Shown here one piece after another: positions 1-7,717 of a DNA stretch of 9,966 bases; the first letter of the stretch is position 1; every line of letters starts with the position of its first letter. The notes beneath the pieces are model-generated. The model made no database searches, was not told where the DNA came from, and saw only the letters and a list, made by a program, of their open reading frames with translations. The stretch spans positions 577-10,542 of the forward strand of contig DOEU01000026.1 in NCBI GenBank assembly GCA_003532555.1, read 5' to 3'. The position numbers and the translations under genes were made by a program. Source of the stretch: Verrucomicrobiota bacterium. GTDB lineage: Bacteria; Verrucomicrobiota; Kiritimatiellia; Kiritimatiellales; Pontiellaceae.

Positions 1-488
1 CCCATCTCCCAAAAATTATCTTTCTCATCAAACCGCAAGATATGCTCAGGATCAATATCGGTTACCTCTTTCCACAATTCAAGCGCCTCATCATCAGTCT
101 TGTAGACCGTTGCCCAGATTCGATTCTTATCAAGCTTCCATACATCCGTCATTAGCTCCCAAGCATAGGCAATCGCTTCCCGCTTGTAATAATCACCAAA
201 CGACCAATTGCCTAACATCTCAAAAAAAGTGTGATGATAGGTATCATGCCCTACCTCTTCCAAATCATTGTGCTTCCCCGAAACCCGAATACATTTTTGC
301 GTATTCGCCACCCGCTTCTCACCGGCTTCGCGCGCGCCCAAGAAAATCTCTTTAAACTGATTCATTCCCGCATTCGTAAAAAGCAACGTAGGATCTGCCG
401 GCAAAACCACCGGAGAACTCGGTACCACCGCATGATGCTTCGATGTAAAAAAATTAAAAAATGACTGCCGTATTTCGTCTGCCTTCAT
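1..488 (-). CDS. alaS: alanyl-tRNA synthetase, N-terminal part (cut by left edge)
   Basis: Attaches alanine to tRNA-Ala in the cytoplasm using ATP (class II synthetase). Only the first 162 codons are in the window; the editing domain and C-terminal part lie beyond the left edge. Translating the minus strand from the ATG at 488 gives the start of the catalytic core: [15 protein letters not shown] at about residues 32-46, then the class II motif 2 region with NTQKCIR (about 62-68), GKHNDL (71-76) and [16 protein letters not shown] (85-100), and it stops at DNFWEMG. These are hallmark AlaRS blocks. The [25 protein letters not shown] version is the one I associate with eukaryotes, Bacteroidota and Verrucomicrobiota rather than with E. 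coli. The start is supported by a TAGGA ribosome binding site 5 bases upstream (494-498). The gene lies 84 bases downstream of dnaG and has its own promoter candidate. Identity is certain from the family signature. Confidence 0.97.
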   Translation of the reverse strand, partial: MKADEIRQSFFNFFTSKHHAVVPSSPVVLPADPTLLFTNAGMNQFKEIFLGAREAGEKRVANTQKCIRVSGKHNDLEEVGHDTYHHTFFEMLGNWSFGDYYKREAIAYAWELMTDVWKLDKNRIWATVYKTDDEALELWKEVTDIDPEHILRFDEKDNFWEM

Positions 489-528
489 ACTATTCCTACC
501 CAAATATTATTCTTATTAATGAGCGCTA

Positions 529-557
529 TTTATACGTATAAGCCGACTTCGATGCAA
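529..557 (-). promoter_or_regulatory. candidate sigma-70 type promoter for alaS
   Basis: On the minus strand TTGCAT (552-557) is followed after exactly 17 bases by TATAAA (529-534). This predicts a transcript starting near 522 with a leader of about 34 bases before alaS. The -10 box sits inside a perfect 12-base palindrome, TTATACGTATAA (530-541). The spacing and -10 are good, but the -35 matches the consensus only in its first three bases. Confidence 0.5.
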
Positions 558-572
558 CGGTGGAATTCCTTA

Positions 573-2405
573 TCAAACCGTTCCGTCAGACAAAGGCTGT
601 AATCGACTTTCTATCATCATCACCGCATTATCCCATCCCGCCTTCAGTAATCCCAAATCTTGTTTAAGGCGCGTTTGATACATATATCGCTCAGCACTTG
701 AAAGAGACTGTATATTATCCCGCCCGCTTAATTCCCGCTCCAACTCCCGTTGCCAAAACAAAAGAATATAATTCTGCGCAAGAGCATCCTCGCTAACTTC
801 CGAATCAAAGGTCTTCGATAAACCGATCTGCACCCTAGTTAAGCACTGCCGCAACTCTTCCTCAAACTCATTTAAATGCTGCGCCAAAAAGTCAGGTTCC
901 TGCTCCATTAAAGATTCAACCAATGTGCGACACGCCGGATCTTGAAAAAACCGACTTGGCAAATATCGCTTAATCAAAGGCTGGACCACATGGTGGTGAT
1001 GAACCAACAACTCCAGTAGCTCCGTCTCCTCTTTTGGAAAAACCATCGCCTTCACCTGCGCGGAAGACCCCTCAGATTCTACCGGCTTCCGCATCATGGG
1101 CTTGGGATGTTGATTCAAATCATATTTCAAGGCATCCACCGAAAGGTTCAATCGTTCTGCCGCCTCTTGCAACAACGAATCCCGACGCGTAGCAGAGCGA
1201 ATCGGGCGAATGAACGCTAAGACCGCCTTAACCACCCGCAACCGACCCGCCTCGGTGGTTTGATTTTCCAAAGCCTGTTGTTGATCAATCAAATACGCCA
1301 ACGCGCCCGGTGCCTCACTTAGCAATCCCTCAAGTACCTCAACCCCATGATCCCGAATCAGTGAATCCGGATCCTCTTTTTCCGGCAACGTAGCCACCCG
1401 CACACTCAACTCTTCTGTCGTGAAAAGTAACGCCGTGGCCAACGCCGCTTTCACACCCGCAGCATCCGCATCAAAAACCAAAACCACTTCATCCGCATAT
1501 CGTTTAATCAATCGGGCATGCTGCTCAGTCAATGCAGTCCCCTGCGAAGCAGCCACATGCGTTAACCCCGCTTGGTGACAGCGAATGGCATCGATCTGCC
1601 CTTCAACAATAATCGCCTGCCGCCGCTCCACAATCGCCTTGCGGGCTTGATCAAAAGCGAAGAGTACCTGCGACTTTTTAAAAATGGGCGTCTCTGGACT
1701 ATTCACATATTTTGCGCCCCGATCAGCCCGATTCATAATACGACCCGAAAAACCAATCACGCGTCCCATAGGATCACAAATCGGGAACATCACCCGCCCC
1801 CGAAACCGATCATAATGACTCTCTTTTTCTCCTCTCTCAGAAGACACGGCAAGCCCCGCCCGCTCAAGATCAGTAGCCTCATAACCCTTCTTCAAAGCCC
1901 GCGATAAAAGCCCCTCCCACTCATCCGGAGCAAAGCCAACCTGAAACGTCTTCAGCATCTCCACCGGCAAATCGCGCTCCTGTAAATATCTTCGAGCCAC
2001 TTCGCCCTCCTTACCCTGCATCAGGATGCGATGATAATACGCAGCTGCCTCCGCCTGCAACTTGAGCAAGACCTCTTTACCACCCTGATCATCCCGGTGG
2101 CCGCCTTCAAAAACAACCTCAACACCAGCCCGATCTGCAAGTAACTGAACTGCGCTTATGAAATCAACTTTTTCGTATTCCATCACAAACCGGAAAATGT
2201 CGCCCCCAGCACCACACCCAAAACAGTGATAGATCTGACGCTCATCATTGACCGTAAAAGAAGGGGTTTTCTCTTTGTGAAAAGGACAACAACACTTATG
2301 CGTACTTCCCCGTCGACGCAACTCCGGCAGATACGCCGTAATCACATCTACGATGTTTGAACGTGATCGAATCTCCTCGATCGTCTCTTTAGGAATCAAA
2401 GCCAT
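573..2405 (-). CDS. dnaG: DNA primase DnaG
   Basis: Makes RNA primers for replication, working at the fork with the replicative helicase. With the ATG at 2405 the protein has 610 residues, normal for the family. In order it shows an N-terminal CHC2 zinc ribbon (C40, H43, C61, C64), the RNA polymerase core with FSGRIM (219-224) and YVNSPET (233-239), a TOPRIM fold with acidic residues E268, D312 and D314, and a C-terminal region from about 450 that should bind the helicase. The TOPRIM motif reads VEGQID where E. coli-type primases have EGYMD, and the metal motif reads FDADAAG instead of FDGDxAG. The frame extends to a TTG at 2441 (12 more residues), but MALIPKETIEEIRS matches the usual primase start. 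Neither start has a clear Shine-Dalgarno site, so translation may be coupled to cvpA, which ends 46 bases before the ATG. Confidence 0.96.
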   Translation of the reverse strand: MALIPKETIEEIRSRSNIVDVITAYLPELRRRGSTHKCCCPFHKEKTPSFTVNDERQIYHCFGCGAGGDIFRFVMEYEKVDFISAVQLLADRAGVEVVFEGGHRDDQGGKEVLLKLQAEAAAYYHRILMQGKEGEVARRYLQERDLPVEMLKTFQVGFAPDEWEGLLSRALKKGYEATDLERAGLAVSSERGEKESHYDRFRGRVMFPICDPMGRVIGFSGRIMNRADRGAKYVNSPETPIFKKSQVLFAFDQARKAIVERRQAIIVEGQIDAIRCHQAGLTHVAASQGTALTEQHARLIKRYADEVVLVFDADAAGVKAALATALLFTTEELSVRVATLPEKEDPDSLIRDHGVEVLEGLLSEAPGALAYLIDQQQALENQTTEAGRLRVVKAVLAFIRPIRSATRRDSLLQEAAERLNLSVDALKYDLNQHPKPMMRKPVESEGSSAQVKAMVFPKEETELLELLVHHHHVVQPLIKRYLPSRFFQDPACRTLVESLMEQEPDFLAQHLNEFEEELRQCLTRVQIGLSKTFDSEVSEDALAQNYILLFWQRELERELSGRDNIQSLSSAERYMYQTRLKQDLGLLKAGWDNAVMMIESRLQPLSDGTV

Positions 2406-2451
2406 AAAAAATAAGTAAGCGGATTGCTTAAAGCCGCACAACCCCCAAGCG

Positions 2452-3009
2452 CTATTCGATCACTTCTGCCGGCGTCGGCAACTTAACACGGTCTCGCAAT
2501 GCATCCATCTGCTCCTCTACCCGCTCCCGATTGACGTATTCGGTTGCCATGGGTGCAATTCGTTCACAGACCCACCTCCCCACCAATGAACGGTCTTGCA
2601 ACTCCGAACGAATCAACTCACTCCCCAATTGAGCAACCAAGCTTAACAACAAAATGGCCAAAACCGACCCACGTAAAAAGCCAAATAAGAACCCGAGGCC
2701 TTTATCCGTTCCATCCGAAATATTCGTTAACATCGCACTCGCTAGCAGTTGCTTTAACAACACGAAAAGACCAATCGAAAGCAACGCTAGCGCCAATAAT
2801 CCTAGTGCTGTGACTTTAGCAATACTCCAATCTGGAAAATGATTCGCCAAATATTCCAATAACACGGGATATGCCACATACAAAGCAACCATCGTTAATA
2901 CAAACGTAATCAACGTAGCCAGTTGGCGTGCAAACCCTTCGCGCAAACCAAATACGCCAAAAAGAAGCGCCACGACACTCACCCCAATATCCAAACCGCT
3001 CCACTCCAT
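2452..3009 (-). CDS. cvpA: CvpA family membrane protein (colicin V production protein)
   Basis: A small inner-membrane protein of the CvpA family. The name comes from colicin V export in E. coli, but the general molecular role is not settled. It has 185 residues from the ATG at 3009, with four hydrophobic segments at about 5-22, 29-48, 63-84 and 103-126. The family signature DKGLGFLFGFLRG lies at 101-113, at the start of the fourth segment. The C-terminal 55 residues are charged and likely face the cytoplasm. An ATG six codons upstream (3027) is in frame, but a perfect AAGGAGG (3015-3021) lies between the two and is spaced 5 bases from the ATG at 3009, so the inner start is the better choice. 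The gene is followed 46 bases later by dnaG on the same strand, a likely operon, and is divergent from pyk. Confidence 0.88.
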   Translation of the reverse strand: MEWSGLDIGVSVVALLFGVFGLREGFARQLATLITFVLTMVALYVAYPVLLEYLANHFPDWSIAKVTALGLLALALLSIGLFVLLKQLLASAMLTNISDGTDKGLGFLFGFLRGSVLAILLLSLVAQLGSELIRSELQDRSLVGRWVCERIAPMATEYVNRERVEEQMDALRDRVKLPTPAEVIE

Positions 3010-3014
3010 AAATG

Positions 3015-3021
3015 CCTCCTT
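3015..3021 (-). promoter_or_regulatory. ribosome binding site that sets the cvpA start
   Basis: The minus strand reads AAGGAGG, a full match to the anti-Shine-Dalgarno end of 16S rRNA, 5 bases before the ATG at 3009. It would lie inside the coding region if translation began at the ATG at 3027, so it argues for the shorter protein. Confidence 0.8.
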
Positions 3022-3031
3022 ATTCATTATC

Positions 3032-3061
3032 TTCTTATCACGCGAAGTGAAAGCAGGTCAA
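3032..3061 (-). promoter_or_regulatory. candidate promoter for the cvpA-dnaG unit
   Basis: On the minus strand TTGACC (3056-3061) is followed after 18 bases by TAAGAA (3032-3037). A TG one base upstream of the hexamer resembles an extended -10. The -10 is a weak match, so this is a plausible candidate only. The predicted leader is short but still includes the AAGGAGG at 3015-3021. Confidence 0.35.
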
Positions 3062-3091
3062 TCATACGCCTTTATCTCTCCCAGATGAAGA

Positions 3092-3120
3092 TTTACCCTT
3101 CCAGCCAAATCAACTAGATT
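3092..3120 (+). promoter_or_regulatory. candidate promoter for pyk
   Basis: TTTACC (3092-3097), then 17 bases, then TAGATT (3115-3120). Each hexamer matches the sigma-70 consensus at four of six positions and the spacing is ideal. The predicted start near 3127 would leave a very short leader that begins at the AAGGA site itself, which weakens the call. Confidence 0.35.
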
Positions 3121-3141
3121 ACACGTAAGGAATTAAAAATT

Positions 3142-4557
3142 ATGTATACAAAACAAACCAAAATTGTTTGCACAATTGCACATAATCGCTGCGAACCTGA
3201 ATTTATCAAAGACTTGTTTGACGCCGGCATGAATGTCGCGCGGCTCAACACCGCACACATTGAAGTCGAAGACGCTGCATCGATTGTGAAAAACCTTCGT
3301 TCCGTCTCAGATCGGATTGGTATCCTCATCGATACGAAAGGCCCCGAAGTTCGTATTCGTGATCTAGAAACTCCACTGGCAGTGGTGGCCGGTGAAACAC
3401 TTCATGTTTCATCAGATGTACAACCCGAGCATGGATTTTGTGTAAATTACGATGCATTTGTGAATGAAGTCCCAATAGGAAGTGACCTACTCATCGACGA
3501 TGGAGAAATTCATCTCATAGTCGATGGGAAGGAGAGTAATTGCCTTATTTGCCGTGTAACCAACAGCGGGGAAATTAAAAATCGTAAAAGCGTGAACGTC
3601 CCTGGTGTTAATATGAAGATGCCATCTCTAACCGACAAAGACGCGCGCTTTGTTGAATGGGCTACTGACAATGAAATTGAATTTATTGCTCACTCATTCG
3701 TTCGTAATCGCGATGATGTTATGGCCATTCAAAGCATCCTCGACCGCCGCAAATCCCCAATCAAAATCATCGCTAAAATCGAAAATCGTGAAGGTATTGA
3801 TAACCTTGATGCCATCCTCGATTGCGCACATGGCGTCATGGTCGCACGCGGCGATCTTGGCATTGAAGTTCCTGCCGAAGAGGTCCCTAATATTCAAAAA
3901 CGAATGATTTCCACCTCCATCAAAAAAGTGAAGCCCGTTATTACTGCCACCCAAATGCTACACTCCATGATCGATAATCCCCGTCCGACTCGTGCAGAAG
4001 TCTCCGACGTTGCAAATGCGATTTATGATGGTACCGATGCATTAATGCTTAGCGGGGAAACAGCATACGGAAAATATGCAGTAGAAGCTGTTCAGACGAT
4101 GACCAATATCGCCAAAAAAGTAGAGGCCGAAAAAGAAGCCTCAAGTGTTACAATCCCAGTGGTTCAACAAAAAAATGATCTGATGCCCCGAAATTTTATC
4201 TCTAAATCAGCTGTTGAAATCTCAGCTCGAATAGGCGCTAAAGTTATTATAACAAGTACGCGTTCAGGGGATACCGCTCAGATCTGTGCATCCTACCGAT
4301 GCCGTACCCCAATTGTTGCATACTCCGAGACTCCGCGAACTGTTCGTGAATTGTCTCTCACATACGGAGTTTATGCACAATGTATAGAGGTTCCACCAGA
4401 ATGTGCAGACTTAGTGAATAAAACCGTCAATATGCTAATCGAAGAAGGCGTTCTAACGCCTGAAGATGTCGTCTGCTACATAGGCGGAGGTCAAGTGAAG
4501 GCAAAGTATACAAATTTGCTTCAAATTGATAAAGCAGCTTACCTAATAAAGCAGTAA
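3142..4557 (+). CDS. pyk: pyruvate kinase
   Basis: Last step of glycolysis: transfers phosphate from phosphoenolpyruvate to ADP, giving pyruvate and ATP. It has 471 residues, normal for bacterial enzymes. Active-site blocks are in order: R34 in RLNTAH, IDTKGPEVR (63-71), the catalytic lysine K212 with metal ligand E214 in AKIENREG, D238 in VARGDLGIE, and T270 in TATQML. The C-terminal allosteric domain (about 350-471) is complete and there is no extra swivel domain. The residues that normally hold the monovalent cation differ: the usual RxNFSHG reads RLNTAH, so the serine ligand becomes alanine, and the last residue of DTKGPEVRI is isoleucine instead of threonine. I recall similar NTAH versions from Bacteroidota. 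An AAGGA ribosome binding site (3127-3131) lies 10 bases before the ATG. The gene is divergent from cvpA and convergent with acnA. Confidence 0.96.
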   Translation: MYTKQTKIVCTIAHNRCEPEFIKDLFDAGMNVARLNTAHIEVEDAASIVKNLRSVSDRIGILIDTKGPEVRIRDLETPLAVVAGETLHVSSDVQPEHGFCVNYDAFVNEVPIGSDLLIDDGEIHLIVDGKESNCLICRVTNSGEIKNRKSVNVPGVNMKMPSLTDKDARFVEWATDNEIEFIAHSFVRNRDDVMAIQSILDRRKSPIKIIAKIENREGIDNLDAILDCAHGVMVARGDLGIEVPAEEVPNIQKRMISTSIKKVKPVITATQMLHSMIDNPRPTRAEVSDVANAIYDGTDALMLSGETAYGKYAVEAVQTMTNIAKKVEAEKEASSVTIPVVQQKNDLMPRNFISKSAVEISARIGAKVIITSTRSGDTAQICASYRCRTPIVAYSETPRTVRELSLTYGVYAQCIEVPPECADLVNKTVNMLIEEGVLTPEDVVCYIGGGQVKAKYTNLLQIDKAAYLIKQ

Positions 4558-4562
4558 TCGAA

Positions 4563-7181
4563 CTAGGCCTGTGAAATAAAATTGCGAAGAACATAGTTAA
4601 GAACTCCACCATTTTTTAGGTATTCAATCTCAAGTGGAGTGTCTACACGCGCCTTTACTTTAAATGATTTCTCGCCCGCATGAACCTGAAGAATCTTCCC
4701 CGGAGAAAAATCGGTGGCAATACCTTCAAGCGTGAAAAGTTCACTGCCATCTAAACCCAGACTTTCGGCTGTTTGACCGTCGATAAATTCACAAGGAACA
4801 ACACCCATACCCACTAAGTTAGAGCGATGTATCCGTTCAAAACTCTCAGCGATCACCGCTTTCACGCCCTGCAGCTTCGTTCCCTTAGCCGCCCAGTCAC
4901 GTGATGAGCCCGCGCCATACATTTGACCAGCAAGAATCACCAACGGAGTCCCCTCCTCTTGATAAGCCATAGCCGCGGTGTAAAAGGGAAGTTCTTCGCC
5001 GTCTTTCAATGTAAAGCCGCCCATCCGATCGACTAATTTATTATCGATTCGAATGTTACCGAAGGTGCCACGCATCATCACTTCATGATTTCCGCGACGA
5101 GATCCAAAGCTGTTGAAGTCCCGCTTCATGACTCCCCTCTCGGTTAAATATCCGGTTGTCGGATTCTCTTCTGGGATCACCCCTGCCGGTGAAATGTGAT
5201 CCGTGGTAATGAAATCCCCAAAGTATCCCAGTACCGCGGCATTTTGGATATCACTCAAAGCACTTGCCGGTTTCTCACATCCTTCAAAGAAGGAGGGCTC
5301 CCGAATATAAGTTGAATCAGCATCCCACGAAAAAGTCTCACCCGTTGCCGCATCCAAGGCATTCCACTGATCATTCGCCGTAAAAACATCGGCATAGACT
5401 TCCCGATAATAATCGCTATTCGCTGAGACCTTCACGGCATCAACAAGCTCTTCACCTGTAAACCAAATATCCTTCAGATAGACCGCATTTCCATTTGAAT
5501 CCTCCCCAATCGGATCGCTCTGCAAATCGATATCAACAGTTCCTGCCAGCGCATAAGCTACAACAAGAGGTGGCGATGCTAGGTAATTTGCCTTGGTCAA
5601 AGGGTGCACACGACCTTCAAAGTTTCGATTTCCAGATAAGACTGCCGCCACCGTTAAATCCTGTTCACGTATTGCTGCTTCAATTGGTTCATCTAGCGGA
5701 CCGCTATTTCCAATACAAGTCGCACATCCATATGCCGCTATATTAAAGCCTAATGATTCAAGTGAACTCAATAAGCCCGACTCTTTTAGATATTCAGTTG
5801 CCACCTGCGATCCCGGAGCCAAAGAGGTCTTAACATAGCTCGGAACCTTTAACCCCTTCTCCACTGCCTTCTTTGCCACTATACCGGCGCCCATTACCAG
5901 ACTTGGATTTGATGTGTTGGTACAACTCGTAATCGAGGCAATCACAACCGCGCCTTCTGGCAATACCCCAACACCTGTTGCATCCGCAGTTTTTCCACTT
6001 GGAGTGAAATCTTCTTGGAACTCTTTTTTCACTCCACTTAAGGGCAATCGCTGGTGTGGCTTATTCGGTCCCGCCATCACCGCCTCGACACTTGTTAAAT
6101 CCAACTCTAATGTAGCGTTATAGTTCGCTTCGTCCGCAAAGCCCCAAAGACCCTGTGCTTTACAATACGCCTCAACGAGCTCGCACTGCTCATCCGTCCT
6201 ACCTGTTTCTTTGAGATATTCAATTGTCTTCTCATCGATCGCAAAGAATCCCATGGTAGCCCCATACTCCGGACCCATGTTTGCGACCGGACATCGATCT
6301 GCCAAGGAAAGGTTTGCCGCACCTTCGCCATAAAATTCAACAAACTTTCCAACTACACCTAACTCACGTAACATCTGTGTAACGGTCAAAGCCAAATCTG
6401 TAGCTGTTACACCAGGAAGTAATGCGCCTGTTAACTTAAAACCCACCACTTCAGGAGTTAAAATCGGAATTGGTTGTCCTAACATCGCTGCTTCAGCCTC
6501 AATGCCGCCTACACCCCAGCCAAGTACGCCCATACAATTAATCGTCGTCGTATGCGAATCAGTGCCAACGAGTGTGTCTGGATAAACCACACCATCTTCA
6601 CCTTGCATCACGCAATCCGCCAAGTACTCCATATTGATTTGATGGCAGATGCCAAGCCCAGGTGGAAGTACACGTAATTTATCAAAAGCTTGCTGACCCC
6701 ACTTTAGAAATTTATATCGCTCTTCATTCCGCTCAAACTCTCTATCCACATTCAACTGAAATGAAGACGCATTACCGGTATCATCCAGTTGTACTGAGTG
6801 ATCAATTACCAAATCCACGGGAATCAAAGGTTCAATTCGTCCTGCCGGCTTGCCTGCTTTACCCATCGCTGAACGCAATGCTGCTAAATCAACTACACAA
6901 GGAACGCCGGTGAAATCCTGTAATAACACCCTCGCCGGCATGTAGGGAAGTTCTTGCTTTTCTACACTTGGATTCCAATTTGCCAATGCCTCTACTTGCT
7001 CTTCTGTATAAGCAGGGTGACTTTGCATACGCACCAATGACTCTAATAAAATCTTCACAGATTTCGGCATGCGCGATAAGGAACCTACACCAGCATCTTC
7101 CAAAGCCGATAGGCTGTAATAATCAAATTTATTGCCATTTGATAGGTTTAGTTTTTTTCGTGTAAAATCAAATTTAGACAT
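4563..7181 (-). CDS. acnA: aconitate hydratase A (aconitase)
   Basis: Interconverts citrate and isocitrate through cis-aconitate in the tricarboxylic acid cycle, using a [4Fe-4S] cluster. The 872 residues fit the AcnA/IRP family (E. coli AcnA is about 891). The cluster ligands are visible as C420 in SITSCTNTSN and C486/C489 in YGCATCIGNSG. DHSVQLD (127-133) and VGTDSHTTTINCMGVLGWGVGG (205-226) belong to the catalytic core. The swivel domain carries FGSRRGNHEVMMRGTFGN (692-709) and the substrate-binding GAGSSRDWAAKGT (756-768). The start ATG at 7181 has an AAGGGA ribosome binding site 8 bases upstream (7190-7195). A promoter candidate with a perfect TTGACA lies between this gene and the acetyltransferase gene upstream, so it is probably transcribed on its own. 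Its 3' end is 5 bases from the 3' end of pyk. Some AcnA enzymes also act on 2-methyl-cis-aconitate; no propionate-pathway genes are seen here to suggest that role. Confidence 0.97.
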   Translation of the reverse strand: MSKFDFTRKKLNLSNGNKFDYYSLSALEDAGVGSLSRMPKSVKILLESLVRMQSHPAYTEEQVEALANWNPSVEKQELPYMPARVLLQDFTGVPCVVDLAALRSAMGKAGKPAGRIEPLIPVDLVIDHSVQLDDTGNASSFQLNVDREFERNEERYKFLKWGQQAFDKLRVLPPGLGICHQINMEYLADCVMQGEDGVVYPDTLVGTDSHTTTINCMGVLGWGVGGIEAEAAMLGQPIPILTPEVVGFKLTGALLPGVTATDLALTVTQMLRELGVVGKFVEFYGEGAANLSLADRCPVANMGPEYGATMGFFAIDEKTIEYLKETGRTDEQCELVEAYCKAQGLWGFADEANYNATLELDLTSVEAVMAGPNKPHQRLPLSGVKKEFQEDFTPSGKTADATGVGVLPEGAVVIASITSCTNTSNPSLVMGAGIVAKKAVEKGLKVPSYVKTSLAPGSQVATEYLKESGLLSSLESLGFNIAAYGCATCIGNSGPLDEPIEAAIREQDLTVAAVLSGNRNFEGRVHPLTKANYLASPPLVVAYALAGTVDIDLQSDPIGEDSNGNAVYLKDIWFTGEELVDAVKVSANSDYYREVYADVFTANDQWNALDAATGETFSWDADSTYIREPSFFEGCEKPASALSDIQNAAVLGYFGDFITTDHISPAGVIPEENPTTGYLTERGVMKRDFNSFGSRRGNHEVMMRGTFGNIRIDNKLVDRMGGFTLKDGEELPFYTAAMAYQEEGTPLVILAGQMYGAGSSRDWAAKGTKLQGVKAVIAESFERIHRSNLVGMGVVPCEFIDGQTAESLGLDGSELFTLEGIATDFSPGKILQVHAGEKSFKVKARVDTPLEIEYLKNGGVLNYVLRNFISQA

Positions 7182-7215
7182 TCTTTATGTCCCTTCAACA
7201 AATATTATGAATATA

Positions 7216-7244
7216 AACCTACTTACTCAAAAACTTCCTGTCAA
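7216..7244 (-). promoter_or_regulatory. candidate promoter for acnA
   Basis: The minus strand has a perfect -35 TTGACA (7239-7244), a 17-base spacer, then TAGGTT (7216-7221), followed by AT-rich DNA. The -10 is a weak match to TATAAT. The stretch TAGGTTTA also resembles the TAnnTTTG element known from Bacteroidota promoters, though without the final G. The predicted start near 7209 gives a leader of about 28 bases. Confidence 0.5.
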
Positions 7245-7264
7245 CGTCGTTGGCCTAGGCGCCA

Positions 7265-7717
7265 TCAAGAAATAAAATCCATGGGCCGCTTCTGAGCATA
7301 AGCTACGACATCTTCTATATCATCGGCCGCCAATCCATACCAAAACACCGACCAACGAGCATATTGCTTGCAGCCATCCGAACGATGCATGTACCAAGCA
7401 GAAAACGGATTGCCTGAACGTGCCCGCCAAAAAAAAGAAGTATGCTTATCGCATAACATCCCCCACATCAATTTAGCCACCCCATCTCCTCGCACCATCG
7501 GGGTCACTGCAAACTTAGATAGATAATTTTGATTTGCCTGTTCCTCAATCAAAGCAGCACCGCATAACCCTAATTCATCATGCTCCGCCCAAACCACTGA
7601 AACGATAGATCTCAAGAAAGCAACGGATGACATAGGACATCCAAAACTTTCTTCTAAAAGATTCAGCAGAGCCGCCTCCTCTTCCGAAGTAAGTTCATCC
7701 TTAATTGTAACCTTCAT
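7265..7717 (-). CDS. stand-alone N-acetyltransferase domain of the N-acetylglutamate synthase type
   Basis: Likely transfers acetyl from acetyl-CoA to glutamate, the first step of arginine synthesis; the substrate is inferred. The 150 residues match the NAT domain (once called DUF619) found at the C-terminus of vertebrate-like NAGS and of bifunctional NAGS/kinase enzymes. The match runs from LLEESFG (20-26) through YLSKFAV (65-71), the acetyl-CoA loop VRGDGVAKLMW (75-85) and FFWRARSGNPFSAWYMHRSDG (95-115) to WSVFWYGL (122-129). K68, R98, N103 and Y109 align with residues I recall as glutamate-binding or catalytic in human NAGS (K401, R474, N479, Y485). The amino-acid kinase domain normally fused in front is absent, so the arginine-sensing part is missing. 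The ATG shares four bases (ATGA) with the stop of def and has no clear ribosome binding site, which points to translational coupling. It could instead be a GNAT enzyme with another acceptor. Confidence 0.75.
   Translation of the reverse strand: MKVTIKDELTSEEEAALLNLLEESFGCPMSSVAFLRSIVSVVWAEHDELGLCGAALIEEQANQNYLSKFAVTPMVRGDGVAKLMWGMLCDKHTSFFWRARSGNPFSAWYMHRSDGCKQYARWSVFWYGLAADDIEDVVAYAQKRPMDFIS

Noticed and set aside
110..464. Two overlapping plus-strand open frames opposite alaS
   Set aside because: They lie antisense to conserved alanyl-tRNA synthetase blocks and show low-complexity, shadow-type composition.
2406..2441. TTG at 2441 as the dnaG start
   Set aside because: The extra 12 residues do not match primase N-termini, and no ribosome binding site precedes the TTG; it is kept only as an alternative.
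3694..3954. 86-residue open frame on the minus strand inside pyk
   Set aside because: It is antisense to conserved pyruvate kinase motifs, has no recognisable protein features and is a frame shadow.
7251..7264. Hairpin TGGCGCCTAGGCCA just after the acetyltransferase stop, as a terminator
   Set aside because: The stem is only 4 base pairs or so and no T run follows on the minus strand.
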